This document shows positions 6,769 through 15,071 of a stretch of 15,118 nt of DNA, in pieces. This DNA is from Oscillospiraceae bacterium (lineage in GTDB: Bacteria > Bacillota > Clostridia > Oscillospirales > Oscillospiraceae). Location of the stretch: contig CACZSJ010000076.1 in NCBI GenBank assembly GCA_902783825.1, positions 1 through 15,118 of the forward strand, written 5' to 3'. Positions within the stretch are counted from its first letter, which is position 1; every line of letters starts with the position of its first letter. The position numbers and the translations under genes were made by a program. The notes below the pieces were generated by a model. It ran no database searches. It saw only the letters and a program-made list of their open reading frames with translations, and had not been told where the DNA came from.

Positions 6769-7684
6769 GTGCAAAATGCGGGTGCCCCCGCAAATAATCG
6801 GCTACGGACATGCGGCGCTTTCCAGGAGCTTGGATCTCCGTGATCCATAGGGTTTCTCTGCCTGCACAAGCCATCAGCATGCCGCCTTGCTCAACCTTGA
6901 CCAAGCTGCCTGGCGATAGCTCCGTCTTCTCCGTTGAGTACCGGGCAGCAAAGAGCCGAAAGCTGGTTCCGGCGATTTCCGCAGTCGCCACCGGCCATGG
7001 CTGAAGCCCATAGATCCATTTCAGGATCGAGCGTGGGCTTTGATTCCAATCGACCGGTGAAAAAGATTTATCCAGCTTCTTTGTGTAGCTGGCCAATGCG
7101 TGGTCCTGCGGAATTCTCGGAGCTGTCCCCTGCTCAATGGCATGAATCGTGCGGACAAGAAGCGAAGCCCCCATCTCCATCAAGCGATCAAACACTTCTC
7201 CAGAGGTTTCTGTTTCGCCAATCTCCGTTTCTTCGGTATAAATCAAATCGCCGGCGTCCATATCATGGGATAAATACATGGTACTCACACCCGTCGAGCG
7301 GTCACCATTTAGAACGGCCCATTGAATCGGCGCCGCTCCGCGGTATTTGGGAAGGAGGGAGCCATGGACATTGATCGCCCCGTAACGAGGAATCGCAAGG
7401 ATTTCATCTGGCAGGATTTGCCCATAGGCGACCACCACCAGGAGATCCGGAGACAATTCGCGCAGCTGGGCAGCAGCATCTTCCGTGCGCATGCTGCTGG
7501 GCTGAAAGACGGGAATCCCGACTTCTATAGCAGTTTGTTTCACAGGCGAGAAGCTGAAAGCCATTCCCCTGCCGCGCTGTTTATCCGGCTGGGTAAAGAC
7601 CGCGGCAATCTCAAACCCCGCTTCTATGAGTTGTTTGAGGGAAGCATCCGCAAAATCCGGGGTTCCCATAAATACCAAACGCAT
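6761..7684 (-). CDS. fmt: Methionyl-tRNA formyltransferase
   Basis: A 307-residue enzyme that formylates Met-tRNA(fMet) with 10-formyl-tetrahydrofolate to make the initiator tRNA. The N-terminal Rossmann-type catalytic domain starts MRLVFMGTPDFA. The catalytic triad N105, H107, D143 sits in INVHGSLLPKYRGAAPI and MDAGD. SLLPKYRG (109-116) is the folate-site signature. The C-terminal OB-like domain (from about 205) begins near the WIYGLQPWPVA segment. GAGG lies 7 bases before the ATG. It begins 15 bases after def, the enzyme that later removes the formyl group, so the two act as a functional pair. Confidence 0.97.
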   Translation of the reverse strand: MRLVFMGTPDFADASLKQLIEAGFEIAAVFTQPDKQRGRGMAFSFSPVKQTAIEVGIPVFQPSSMRTEDAAAQLRELSPDLLVVVAYGQILPDEILAIPRYGAINVHGSLLPKYRGAAPIQWAVLNGDRSTGVSTMYLSHDMDAGDLIYTEETEIGETETSGEVFDRLMEMGASLLVRTIHAIEQGTAPRIPQDHALASYTKKLDKSFSPVDWNQSPRSILKWIYGLQPWPVATAEIAGTSFRLFAARYSTEKTELSPGSLVKVEQGGMLMACAGRETLWITEIQAPGKRRMSVADYLRGHPHFAHE

Positions 7685-7699
7685 CGTATATCCTCGGTT

Positions 7700-8206
7700 T
7701 TAGTGTTCTTTGTTCTGAAGGTTACGGATTTCATCCTCTGTAAGCATGCGTTCACACTTGGAGGTAAAAACAATTCCATTCAGATGATCCATCTCATGGC
7801 ACAGGCATCGGGCGGTCAGCTCGTCCCCGCTCATTTCAAACCACTGGCCGTAACGATCCTGCGCACGAACCTTAACATGCATGGGACGTTTGACAAGGCC
7901 GAATTCTCCAGGTACGCTTAAGCAGCCTTCCGGGCCATCCTGCTCGCCTTCGCTTTCCAGAAGTTCCGGGTTAATCAGCTCAATGACATATTCATCTTCG
8001 CCTTCCGGTACGTTGGTTTCGACTACGAGAACAGCCCTGCGCAAAATGCCCACCTGGGGAGCCGCCAGGCCTACTCCTTCGGATTCCAGAAGCGTGTCTT
8101 TCATGTCGTCCAGCAGCTGATGCAGCCGAGGAGTAAACTCGGTCACTGGTCTGCAGGTTTTGTATAAAGTGGGTTCTTCCTGCGTCAGGATTTTGCGAAG
8201 CGCCAT
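7700..8206 (-). CDS. def: Peptide deformylase
   Basis: A 168-residue metalloenzyme that removes the N-formyl group from nascent proteins. The three family motifs are intact: GVGLAAPQ (44-51), EGCLS (93-97, metal ligand C95) and HEMDH (137-141, ligands H137 and H141, catalytic E138). A Shine-Dalgarno AAGGAG lies about 11 bases before the ATG. It lies between priA (35 bases away) and fmt (15 bases away), the usual Firmicute order. Confidence 0.97.
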   Translation of the reverse strand: MALRKILTQEEPTLYKTCRPVTEFTPRLHQLLDDMKDTLLESEGVGLAAPQVGILRRAVLVVETNVPEGEDEYVIELINPELLESEGEQDGPEGCLSVPGEFGLVKRPMHVKVRAQDRYGQWFEMSGDELTARCLCHEMDHLNGIVFTSKCERMLTEDEIRNLQNKEH

Positions 8207-8241
8207 ATCGTTTTTCTCTCCTTATTGTCTTCATTGGCGTT

Positions 8242-10491
8242 TTAATCAAGCGGATCTTGATCCGCAAAGACGGCCACGCCACGGAAGCGTTTATCTGTGG
8301 CACATTCCCCAACTACCTGCGCAATAGCCCCGCGAACCTTGGCGTTTGCGATGCAGTTGAGATGTACACGATACCGATATCGATTGTTGACCTTGACCAC
8401 CGCCAGTGGGGTTGGGCCAAGAATATGAATGCTTTCCAGATCCCGGAGGAGCGTTTCCAGACGCCTTCGCACAAAGCGACAGGCTTGCACCACCTGCGCT
8501 TCATTTTGGCCGGAGGCTGTAACAGCAAGAATGTCGCAAAACGGTGGAGCGTTTTGGGTCTGTCGCAACAAAAGCTCTGCTTGATAGAAGGCTTCGTAGT
8601 CCTGCCGGGCAGCCTGCTGAATCGTCTCATTATCCGGCGTGTAGGTTTGAATCACAGCACGTCCCGGGCGCTCTCCACGCCCACCGCGTCCCACAACCTG
8701 CGTAATCAGGGAAAACGTCCGTTCCCCTGCCCGATAGTCACCTGCATAGAGACTCTGATCCGCGGAGATAACCCCAACAAGGGTGACGTTCTCAAAATTC
8801 AGTCCCTTAGTCACCATCTGTGTCCCCACCATGATGGGGATCTTTTCCTGCGTGAAGCGGGCAAAGAGAACTTCATGGGAGCCTACAGGTGTAACGGTGT
8901 CCGTGTCCATGCGCAAGGTTTCCACGCCAGGAAACAGTTCCTCAATCTCATCGACAATCAACTGTGTTCCTGCGCCTATATGATTCAGGATCCCTCCGCA
9001 TTCAGGGCAAGCATCGTCAATGCGTGTCGAATACCCGCAATAGTGACACAGCAATCGCTTGTTGGCGCTGTGATACGTCAGAGAAACACTGCAGCGCGGG
9101 CATTTATAAGTATATCCGCAAGCACCGCAGCTGATCAACTTATGGGCGCCTCGTCGGTTGATAAACAGAATGCTCTGTTCGCCTCGCTCCAGATTGACAG
9201 TCAGCTCCTCCCGCAGAAGCGAACTGATATTTCCGCCGTTTCCGCGTCGCATCTCGCGCTTCATGTCAACAATCTTGACAGCAGGGAGCCCCTGCTCGTT
9301 ATAGCGGTTACGCAGCGAATAAAAGCTGTATCTGCCTGTCTGCGCATAATAGCGGCTCACAATATCCGGGGTGGCCGAACCCAACAGCAGGAGGCAATCT
9401 GCTTTCACACATCGGAATTTAGCAATATCACGGGCGTGATAGCGCGGAGTATTCTCCGATTTATAGGTTTCCTCCTGCTCCTCGTCGATAATCAGGATAC
9501 CCAGATTCTCCACCGGAGCAAACACCGCGCTGCGTGTACCGATCACCAGCTTTGCCTTACCGGATTTTATCCGTTTCCACTCGTCGTATCGCTCCCCCAC
9601 TGACAGACTGCTGTGCAGCACCGCGATTGTTTCACCAAAATGAGAGGAAAAGGTCGTAAGCATCTGAGGTGTCAGAGCAATTTCTGGCACCAGTAGGATT
9701 GCGCTTTTTCCAAGGGAAAGCTGCTGCTGAATCAAGTGAATATAAACGCTGGTTTTTCCGCTGCCAGTAACACCAAATAGTAAGGCTGCACAGGCCTTTT
9801 TTTCTTTGGCCAGTGCCGATAGTCCGTCAAATGCGCGCTGCTGTTCTGCATTTAAAAGCGGAAGTGGCACACGTTCACCTGTTTGCATCAAGGGTCTTCG
9901 AAAGACCTCCCGAGAATAGAGTTCAACAAGCTGTGCCGATACCAGCGCTTTCAGGGATTGGCGACCTGCACCGGTAAAGCGGAGAAGCTCATGACTCGGC
10001 AAAGCTTCAAAGCTGCACAGCAAGTCCAGCAGGTTTGCCTGTTGCGGGGAACGGTGGCGTTTGTTTCCGGCAATGACCGACGCATCTTCAGGTGCGATTG
10101 CAAGCCGGGCCATTTCTATTGTCTTATCTCGTACCCGCCGTTTCCCTTCCCGGTCGAACCACAGTCCGGCGGGCAGCATGGCCTTAATTGCGTCATAGAC
10201 CGTGCAGAAAAAACGCTCATGCATAAACAGCGCAAGCTGGATCTGCTCTGCGTTCAAGACTGGTTCTTCGTCCAGAACAGAGAGCACACTTTTGAGCTGA
10301 TCCCGTGCGCTCTCTTCCGTAACAGCCAGAACGATTCCTTCACTCTTGCGATTTCCTTTGGCGAAAGGCACGAAAACCCGCATGCCCGGCTGTAGCTTGT
10401 CCTGCAGCTGTTGGGGGATGCGGTAATCATAAGGTTTATCGATCCAATATGTGGCGGCGGCTACCGCAATTCTCGCAACATGGGCAGGCAT
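8242..10491 (-). CDS. priA: Primosomal replication restart helicase PriA (N')
   Basis: A 749-residue superfamily 2 helicase that reloads the replisome at stalled forks. The N-terminal DNA-binding region (about 1-110) is followed by the winged-helix region, then the helicase core with Walker A GVTGSGKT (240-247), Walker B region DEEQ (336-339) and GSATPD (371-376). Eight zinc cysteines are present: C455, C458, C464, C467, C482, C485, C495, C498. YHARDIA (351-357) is a PriA signature. Two motif changes stand out: the usual DEEH reads DEEQ, and the motif VI GRAGR reads GRGGR. All other residues look intact. GAGG lies about 9 bases before the ATG. coaBC, which often separates rpoZ from priA, is absent; rpoZ ends 27 bases upstream. 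Confidence 0.96.
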   Translation of the reverse strand: MPAHVARIAVAAATYWIDKPYDYRIPQQLQDKLQPGMRVFVPFAKGNRKSEGIVLAVTEESARDQLKSVLSVLDEEPVLNAEQIQLALFMHERFFCTVYDAIKAMLPAGLWFDREGKRRVRDKTIEMARLAIAPEDASVIAGNKRHRSPQQANLLDLLCSFEALPSHELLRFTGAGRQSLKALVSAQLVELYSREVFRRPLMQTGERVPLPLLNAEQQRAFDGLSALAKEKKACAALLFGVTGSGKTSVYIHLIQQQLSLGKSAILLVPEIALTPQMLTTFSSHFGETIAVLHSSLSVGERYDEWKRIKSGKAKLVIGTRSAVFAPVENLGILIIDEEQEETYKSENTPRYHARDIAKFRCVKADCLLLLGSATPDIVSRYYAQTGRYSFYSLRNRYNEQGLPAVKIVDMKREMRRGNGGNISSLLREELTVNLERGEQSILFINRRGAHKLISCGACGYTYKCPRCSVSLTYHSANKRLLCHYCGYSTRIDDACPECGGILNHIGAGTQLIVDEIEELFPGVETLRMDTDTVTPVGSHEVLFARFTQEKIPIMVGTQMVTKGLNFENVTLVGVISADQSLYAGDYRAGERTFSLITQVVGRGGRGERPGRAVIQTYTPDNETIQQAARQDYEAFYQAELLLRQTQNAPPFCDILAVTASGQNEAQVVQACRFVRRRLETLLRDLESIHILGPTPLAVVKVNNRYRYRVHLNCIANAKVRGAIAQVVGECATDKRFRGVAVFADQDPLD

Positions 10492-10518
10492 AGGGCGCTA
10501 CCTCGAAGTAAAAGGTTC

Positions 10519-10707
10519 TTACTTGATGGAAAGCTTTCCGGTGTATACCTCGTCAATCGCGGTGGAGACGGGCTTCCTCTCCAATGGGATTTCATGCGCT
10601 TCAGCTTCAGAGGAAATCGTGCGCGCCCGGCGGGCAACAAGATTTACCAGTTGGTAGCGGCTTCCAATTTTGTCTACAAGTTCAGCAACAGGGGGATACA
10701 GCATCAT
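10519..10707 (-). CDS. rpoZ: DNA-directed RNA polymerase omega subunit
   Basis: A 62-residue small subunit that supports RNA polymerase assembly. It starts MMLYPPVAELVDKIGSRYQL and contains the family core SRYQLVNLVARRAR. The start at 10707 (or the next ATG, 10704) is preferred over the in-frame ATG at 10761. GGAG lies 10 bases upstream of 10707, the protein then begins as family members do, and the extra 18 codons have no binding site. It follows gmk by 85 bases and precedes priA, matching the gmk-rpoZ-priA order. Length is normal for Clostridia. Confidence 0.92.
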   Translation of the reverse strand: MMLYPPVAELVDKIGSRYQLVNLVARRARTISSEAEAHEIPLERKPVSTAIDEVYTGKLSIK

Positions 10708-10792
10708 AATAACAGTTCTCCATTCCGCCGAAAATCCGGCAATGATAATTTGCCCTGCCATAAATAGCAGGAGGTTTTAAAAACACAGGCGA

Positions 10793-11392
10793 TCAGGGCA
10801 GTTCCAGCCATGTTTTTCTATTTGAAAAACGGCAATCCTCCGCAGTGATAATGGCATCCAATTCTTTTGCCGCATGATCCGCATCGTCATTGACAATCAA
10901 ATAGTTGTAAAAACTCGCTTCCTGGTACTCTTGTCTAGCCCGAATCAGCCTCGCCTCAATGGCGCGTGCAGTATCTGTCCCACGTCCTTCCAGACGCCGC
11001 TTAAGTTCATCCAGAGATGGCGGTATGATGAAGACCATTATCGCCTCGGGCATTTTTTCATGAATCTGGCGCGCGCCTTGCACCTCTATGTCTAAAAGCA
11101 CGTTCAGCCCGGCATTCAGCTGCTGTTCCACATAGGCTCTGGGTGTGCCGTAGGAATTGGCCACATATTCGGCGTGCTCCAGCAGCTCATCATGATCCAC
11201 CATTTCCTGAAATCGCTCCAGATCGACAAAGAAGTATTCACGGCCGTCCACTTCACCTTCTCTGGGTTTTCGCGTGGTGACAGATGTGGAAAAGCATACG
11301 TCCGTTCTCCCCTCTATCGCCTTGAATACCACGGTGCTCTTCCCTGCTCCGGAGGGACCCGAGATCACAATCAGTCTACCTCTGTTTTTCAT
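10793..11392 (-). CDS. gmk: Guanylate kinase
   Basis: A 199-residue enzyme that phosphorylates GMP to GDP using ATP, feeding GTP pools. The P-loop GPSGAGKS is at 12-19, followed by the GMP-binding region TSVTTRKPREGEVDGREY and the lid-domain segment GRGTDT. GAGG lies 6 bases before the ATG. The start overlaps the 3' end of remA by 17 bases, indicating coupled translation. Gmk of Firmicutes is a known (p)ppGpp target. Nothing unusual is seen. Confidence 0.97.
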   Translation of the reverse strand: MKNRGRLIVISGPSGAGKSTVVFKAIEGRTDVCFSTSVTTRKPREGEVDGREYFFVDLERFQEMVDHDELLEHAEYVANSYGTPRAYVEQQLNAGLNVLLDIEVQGARQIHEKMPEAIMVFIIPPSLDELKRRLEGRGTDTARAIEARLIRARQEYQEASFYNYLIVNDDADHAAKELDAIITAEDCRFSNRKTWLELP

Positions 11393-11651
11393 TTGTATCC
11401 TCTTCCTCCCGTTCGTAGGTGTCGTCTATTCGGACTGCAATGCTTTCCGGCGGCAGCGCAGAGAGGATCACATTTCCGCTGTCCATCAAAATGACCGCTC
11501 TTGTGCTGCGTCCAAAGGATGCGTCCACCAGGACGCCGCGTTCACGCGCTTCCTGAATCATACGCTTAATAGGGGCGGAATCCGGACTCAACACGGAAAG
11601 GATCCGTTCCGCCGAGATCAGATTCCCAAAGCCAATACCAATCAGTCTCAA
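11376..11651 (-). CDS. remA: RemA/DUF370 extracellular matrix and osmotic-response regulator
   Basis: A 91-residue DNA-binding regulator. In B. subtilis, RemA activates biofilm-matrix and osmoprotection operons and forms ring-like oligomers. The family core is clear: LIGIGFGNLISAERIL at the start, SAPIKRMIQEARERG and STRAVILMDSGNVILSALPP. The start codon is TTG at 11651, chosen because AGGAGG lies 7 bases upstream and the next residues match the conserved N-terminus of the family. The last 15 or so residues form a charged tail (EREEEDTNEKQR). It begins 11 bases after yicC and overlaps gmk by 17 bases. Confidence 0.94.
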   Translation of the reverse strand: MRLIGIGFGNLISAERILSVLSPDSAPIKRMIQEARERGVLVDASFGRSTRAVILMDSGNVILSALPPESIAVRIDDTYEREEEDTNEKQR

Positions 11652-11658
11652 ACCCGCT

Positions 11659-11664
11659 CCTCCT
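11659..11664 (-). promoter_or_regulatory. Shine-Dalgarno site of remA (supports a TTG start)
   Basis: A consensus AGGAGG 7 bases before the TTG at 11651. The yicC TAG stop (11663-11665) overlaps it, which suggests ribosomes finishing yicC re-initiate at remA. Confidence 0.75.
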
Positions 11665-12541
11665 ACTCAATATTCTGAATCTGTTCGCGGATTTTTTCGA
11701 TCTCCGCTTTCAGTTCCACGACCACTTCGGTGATCTGAGAATTCTGGCATTTGGAGCCAATGGTGTTGGCTTCGCGGTTAAACTCCTGAATTAAAAAATC
11801 AATCTTGCGCCCGATGGGTGAAGCGCCGCTGAGCATCGTACGCAGTTGAGAAATGTGACTACGCAGGCGGACTGTTTCTTCATCTACCGCTACTCTGTCA
11901 GCAAAGACAGCCGCTTCCGCCAGGATTCGGCCCTCTTCAATGCCGGTGCTTCCCAGGACTTCTGCCATTTTCTGTTCCAGACGGCTTCGATAGTCGGCAA
12001 CCGTTTGCGGCGCTTGCTCTTCCACAAAGGAAACCATGCGTTCAATACTAGCCAACCTGCTCAGAACATCCTGTTTTAAGCGCTCCCCTTCTCTTTGGCG
12101 CATGTCGTCAAAATCGACAAGAGCCGCTTCCACAACGGGGGTGATGCCCGCAAGAATTGCATCCGCATCCAGATCCTTCTTCTCTACAGTCAACACATCC
12201 GGAAAGCGGCTGACCCGCATGACGCTTGCATCGTTCGGCAGTCCGAAACGCTGCCCAATATACGCAAGCGCATCCAAATATCCCTGCAGCAGCGCCTCAT
12301 TAACTTTCACCGTCATTTCGCCTGCCGCACTGGAGTCGACACTCAGGTACACGTCTACCTTTCCTCGGCTGATATGAGCCTGTACCAAGGATTTTATCTT
12401 GTCTTCCAAGAATAGAAAGCTGCGGGGCAGACGAACAGAGCTGTCAAGGAATCGATTGTTGACACTTTTGAGCTCTATGCTAATATCCAAGCCCTCTACC
12501 GTTGCTTTGGCGCTTCCATAGCCGGTCATGCTTTTGATCAT
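11663..12541 (-). CDS. yicC: YicC/YloC family endoribonuclease
   Basis: A 292-residue protein of the YicC family, members of which have been characterised as endoribonucleases in E. coli and B. subtilis (YloC). The N-terminal signature MIKSMTGYGSAK and VNNRFLDSSVRLPR are present. The conserved C-terminal region has EEGRILAEAAVFADR, the GRKIDFLIQEFNREANT segment and the ending IREQIQNIE, exactly where the family ends. AGGAG lies about 10 bases before the ATG and contains the rseC stop. It is followed by remA and gmk, as in Bacillus. Confidence 0.95.
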   Translation of the reverse strand: MIKSMTGYGSAKATVEGLDISIELKSVNNRFLDSSVRLPRSFLFLEDKIKSLVQAHISRGKVDVYLSVDSSAAGEMTVKVNEALLQGYLDALAYIGQRFGLPNDASVMRVSRFPDVLTVEKKDLDADAILAGITPVVEAALVDFDDMRQREGERLKQDVLSRLASIERMVSFVEEQAPQTVADYRSRLEQKMAEVLGSTGIEEGRILAEAAVFADRVAVDEETVRLRSHISQLRTMLSGASPIGRKIDFLIQEFNREANTIGSKCQNSQITEVVVELKAEIEKIREQIQNIE

Positions 12542-12556
12542 GGCAGCTGTGCTCCT

Positions 12557-12958
12557 TTATCGAATGATATCAAAGGTAATCGAATTCTTATCTTTTTTCA
12601 GCCTCTGGCTGAGTACCATGATGCCGGCGCCCAGAAGCAGACCAAAAAAGCTGACAAGAATGCACAGGCCTTCTCCCGCACCCGCCAAATGAGCTAAGAC
12701 ATAGGCGGCTATGAACAATACCAAGGGCAGCACGTATACCAGAAAAACCGCGCTGAAAATCTTGGATGATTTGCTGGCAATGATCACGCGCTGGCCGATG
12801 GCGGCGCCGATGTTGTTGCGGGCAATCGCCCTCAATTCACTTTGAAACATGCAGCTTTCACAGCTCGCGCAGTTCCCCCCGCAGGCGGTAGTCCTCGCCA
12901 CAGCCACCTCCGCCATATCGTTGGGAAGGATCTTGATTACAACCGCGTCTTGTGTCAT
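12557..12958 (-). CDS. RseC/SoxR-reducing-system family membrane protein
   Basis: A 133-residue protein with a beta-rich N-terminal part, a cysteine cluster CGGNCASCESC (C26, C30, C33, C36) that may bind a metal or Fe-S centre, and two membrane helices (about 68-90 and 97-116). The C-terminus is basic. This layout fits the RseC/MucC family, named for the E. coli protein that acts with RseA-RseB and with the Rsx complex that reduces SoxR. Here there is no rseA, rseB, sigE or rsx gene nearby, so the E. coli role cannot be transferred. It starts 3 bases after cdaR and precedes yicC by 15 bases. Family assignment is good; function is unknown. Confidence 0.85.
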   Translation of the reverse strand: MTQDAVVIKILPNDMAEVAVARTTACGGNCASCESCMFQSELRAIARNNIGAAIGQRVIIASKSSKIFSAVFLVYVLPLVLFIAAYVLAHLAGAGEGLCILVSFFGLLLGAGIMVLSQRLKKDKNSITFDIIR

Positions 12959-12961
12959 GGC

Positions 12962-14218
12962 TTAGGCCTTTCTGATTTCTACCGAAATCGTATTTTCTCC
13001 AATGGCTCCCACATCCGTCACGCCATCCACATAGATTTTCACAAGCGGCATGTATGCGCCTGTGGAATCCTTGAAGTCTGCAAGATCCGCCACAGCACGG
13101 ATGTTCTCACTCTTCACCTGCTCTAACAGCTCGGGTGCGCCGCGGAGCGTAACCTCAATACTTTCGGTCAAGATTTCCACAGCCGCAGTCTCCGAGGCAT
13201 TGATGTAGGAAATGTTTTTGACCGTAAAGGTCTTGGTTTCCAGTCCAACAATCTCAATGGTGACACTGGCCTCCTTGATGCCTGTGACATTGGTGAGATC
13301 GTTATTGATTGGTATAGCATATACTTCGGACCAGGTCGACGCGAAATCAGTGAGATCAACCGTGGACAGAATGATCCGGTTCAGGCCATTCAGCAGTGCG
13401 GAATCACCAGCCAAAATAATAGACTGCGGAGAGATGTCGATCTTGGTATTGGCGGCAGTGGCGCCGGCGCCTTCAATCAAGTCGAGCCCCAGCGTAACCT
13501 CTTTGCTCTCCAGAATCGGCAAGGAAGCTGTCAAGGTTTCTGGCATTACGGAAAGGGACTCCAGCGAAACAGGACTGTCGTTTGCATTCATCAGGGTAAA
13601 GCCTGCTTCCGCAGTATAGCTGCTGCTGGCAACGATTCCTTTTCCGAAGGTGACCCACGCATAGGAAACATCTTTTGCGTAGATTTCCGGTCCGGTGACC
13701 GTGATAACAGAAGGTTCAAATGTTGGGGTTTCCGCCATGAAGCCATCCGCAAGCTCCCCTTCATAGCCGCCGCGTACAGGCACCTGAATGCTGACCAACT
13801 TGGATACATTAAAGCTGATACTGTCCGGCCAGCGGGTAACCTCCGTAATGTTGCGGGTATCGGTTCCGGCGGGATACACCACTTCATACTTCATTGGCAT
13901 CTCCCCTGTCTGTGTCAGGCGACTCACGTCTACCTGAGCTAACAGGTCAGAACTGTTAAGCACACCCACAATCCTTCTTGGACCCAGGACTTCAACCGTG
14001 ACTGTGCTGACATCCAAGTCTGTTATGACCAGATCGCGGGACTTGCGCAGGGCATCCTCCCCTATGATTTCGATCCGAACATTCCGAAAAGTCTGACGAA
14101 TCTCGGAAGATTCTCCACTGGTAACGTAGGTCCAAATCGCAAAAGAAGCCAATACAGAGAGAATGACCAAAAATACCCGGCTGTTATACAGTTTATTCAG
14201 AGGGCTTGTCTTGTTCAT
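12962..14218 (-). CDS. cdaR: CdaA regulatory protein CdaR (YbbR-domain protein)
   Basis: A 418-residue protein with one N-terminal membrane helix (about 14-31) and a long extracytoplasmic part made of about four YbbR repeats. These are rich in beta strands with recurring patterns such as VTVEVLGPRRIV, VITVTGPEIYAKDV, SIILAGDSALLNGL and IEVTLRGAPELLEQV. CdaR binds the membrane part of CdaA and modulates c-di-AMP synthesis. The start overlaps the end of cdaA by 26 bases, with AGGTGA 7 bases before the ATG. The usual third gene, glmM, does not follow; an RseC-family gene does. Confidence 0.94.
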   Translation of the reverse strand: MNKTSPLNKLYNSRVFLVILSVLASFAIWTYVTSGESSEIRQTFRNVRIEIIGEDALRKSRDLVITDLDVSTVTVEVLGPRRIVGVLNSSDLLAQVDVSRLTQTGEMPMKYEVVYPAGTDTRNITEVTRWPDSISFNVSKLVSIQVPVRGGYEGELADGFMAETPTFEPSVITVTGPEIYAKDVSYAWVTFGKGIVASSSYTAEAGFTLMNANDSPVSLESLSVMPETLTASLPILESKEVTLGLDLIEGAGATAANTKIDISPQSIILAGDSALLNGLNRIILSTVDLTDFASTWSEVYAIPINNDLTNVTGIKEASVTIEIVGLETKTFTVKNISYINASETAAVEILTESIEVTLRGAPELLEQVKSENIRAVADLADFKDSTGAYMPLVKIYVDGVTDVGAIGENTISVEIRKA

Positions 14219-15071
14219 TTTGATTCACCTTGAAGAAATTCCGCATGAAATTTCGGAGGGTATTGCGCCTGGATTCATCCATGCCCTCCATAATCAGCTC
14301 ACTATGCAAAAGCTTGTTCAGGTTTGGTATCGTCAAGTGCCGTTTCAGCATACCGTCGATGGCAACGGAAATAGATCCCGTTTCCTCCGACAAAATCACC
14401 ACAACTGCATCGGACTGTTCGCTCAGACCGATACCGGCACGATGGCGCATCCCCAGATCCTTGCTGAGATTGGTATTCTGGGTCAGCGGAAGTACGCACC
14501 CTGCCGCGGCAATCCGACCGTCACGAACCACAATAGCGCCATCGTGCAGCGGAGCTTTATTAAAGAACAGATTCTTGATCAGCTCCGCAGTGATATCAGC
14601 ATTGATGACGGTGCCCGTGCCCATGATTGAATTCAGGTTGACGCCACGCTCAAAAATAATCAGTGCTCCTGTTCGGGAATCCGACATATCCGTACAGGCA
14701 AGCACGGTTTGCGCAATAGCCGTTTCCATGGAGGGACTGGAGCTTGTCCGACTGGTAGTCAGACTGCGCCCCATCCGTTCCAGCAGGCGGCGCAGCTCTG
14801 GCTGGAACAGGATGACGAGCGCGATCAAGCCCAATTCCACGGTTTTTCGCAGAAGAAAATTGATCATGGTCAGGCCCAACACGTAGGATAGCCCCAGGAC
14901 AACCAAAATCAGGATAAGGCCTTTGGCAAGATTATAGGAATTTGTTCTTCGGACGAACCAGATGACCCGATAAATCAGATACGCTACGATCAGGATATCT
15001 ACGATATCCGCGGGACCGATTGTTGCGAATAGATTGGCCGCCCGGCTCAATGCACTGCTGATTGCTTCCAT
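14193..15071 (-). CDS. cdaA: Diadenylate cyclase CdaA (c-di-AMP synthase)
   Basis: A 292-residue membrane enzyme that condenses two ATP into c-di-AMP, which controls potassium and osmotic balance and wall integrity. Three membrane helices (about 22-40, 48-67 and 76-91) precede the DAC domain. That domain shows LHDGAIVV (DGA at 177-179) and RHRAG (RHR at 209-211), both catalytic motifs. The residue before RHR is Met rather than the common Thr. The start at 15071 is preferred because a GGCGG lies 8 bases upstream and the length before the first helix fits the family. An in-frame ATG at 15107 would add 12 residues but shows no binding site in the 11 bases left in the window. The promoter is outside. 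Confidence 0.95.
   Translation of the reverse strand: MEAISSALSRAANLFATIGPADIVDILIVAYLIYRVIWFVRRTNSYNLAKGLILILVVLGLSYVLGLTMINFLLRKTVELGLIALVILFQPELRRLLERMGRSLTTSRTSSSPSMETAIAQTVLACTDMSDSRTGALIIFERGVNLNSIMGTGTVINADITAELIKNLFFNKAPLHDGAIVVRDGRIAAAGCVLPLTQNTNLSKDLGMRHRAGIGLSEQSDAVVVILSEETGSISVAIDGMLKRHLTIPNLNKLLHSELIMEGMDESRRNTLRNFMRNFFKVNQNEQDKPSE

Noticed and set aside
8257..9603. A 448-codon open frame on the plus strand opposite priA
   Set aside because: It lies wholly antisense to an intact, motif-complete priA, has no recognisable domain and arises from codon bias in the priA frame.
10708..10761. An 18-codon N-terminal extension of rpoZ
   Set aside because: No Shine-Dalgarno before 10761 and no similarity to omega N-termini; ATG 10707 has GGAG upstream and begins as the family does.
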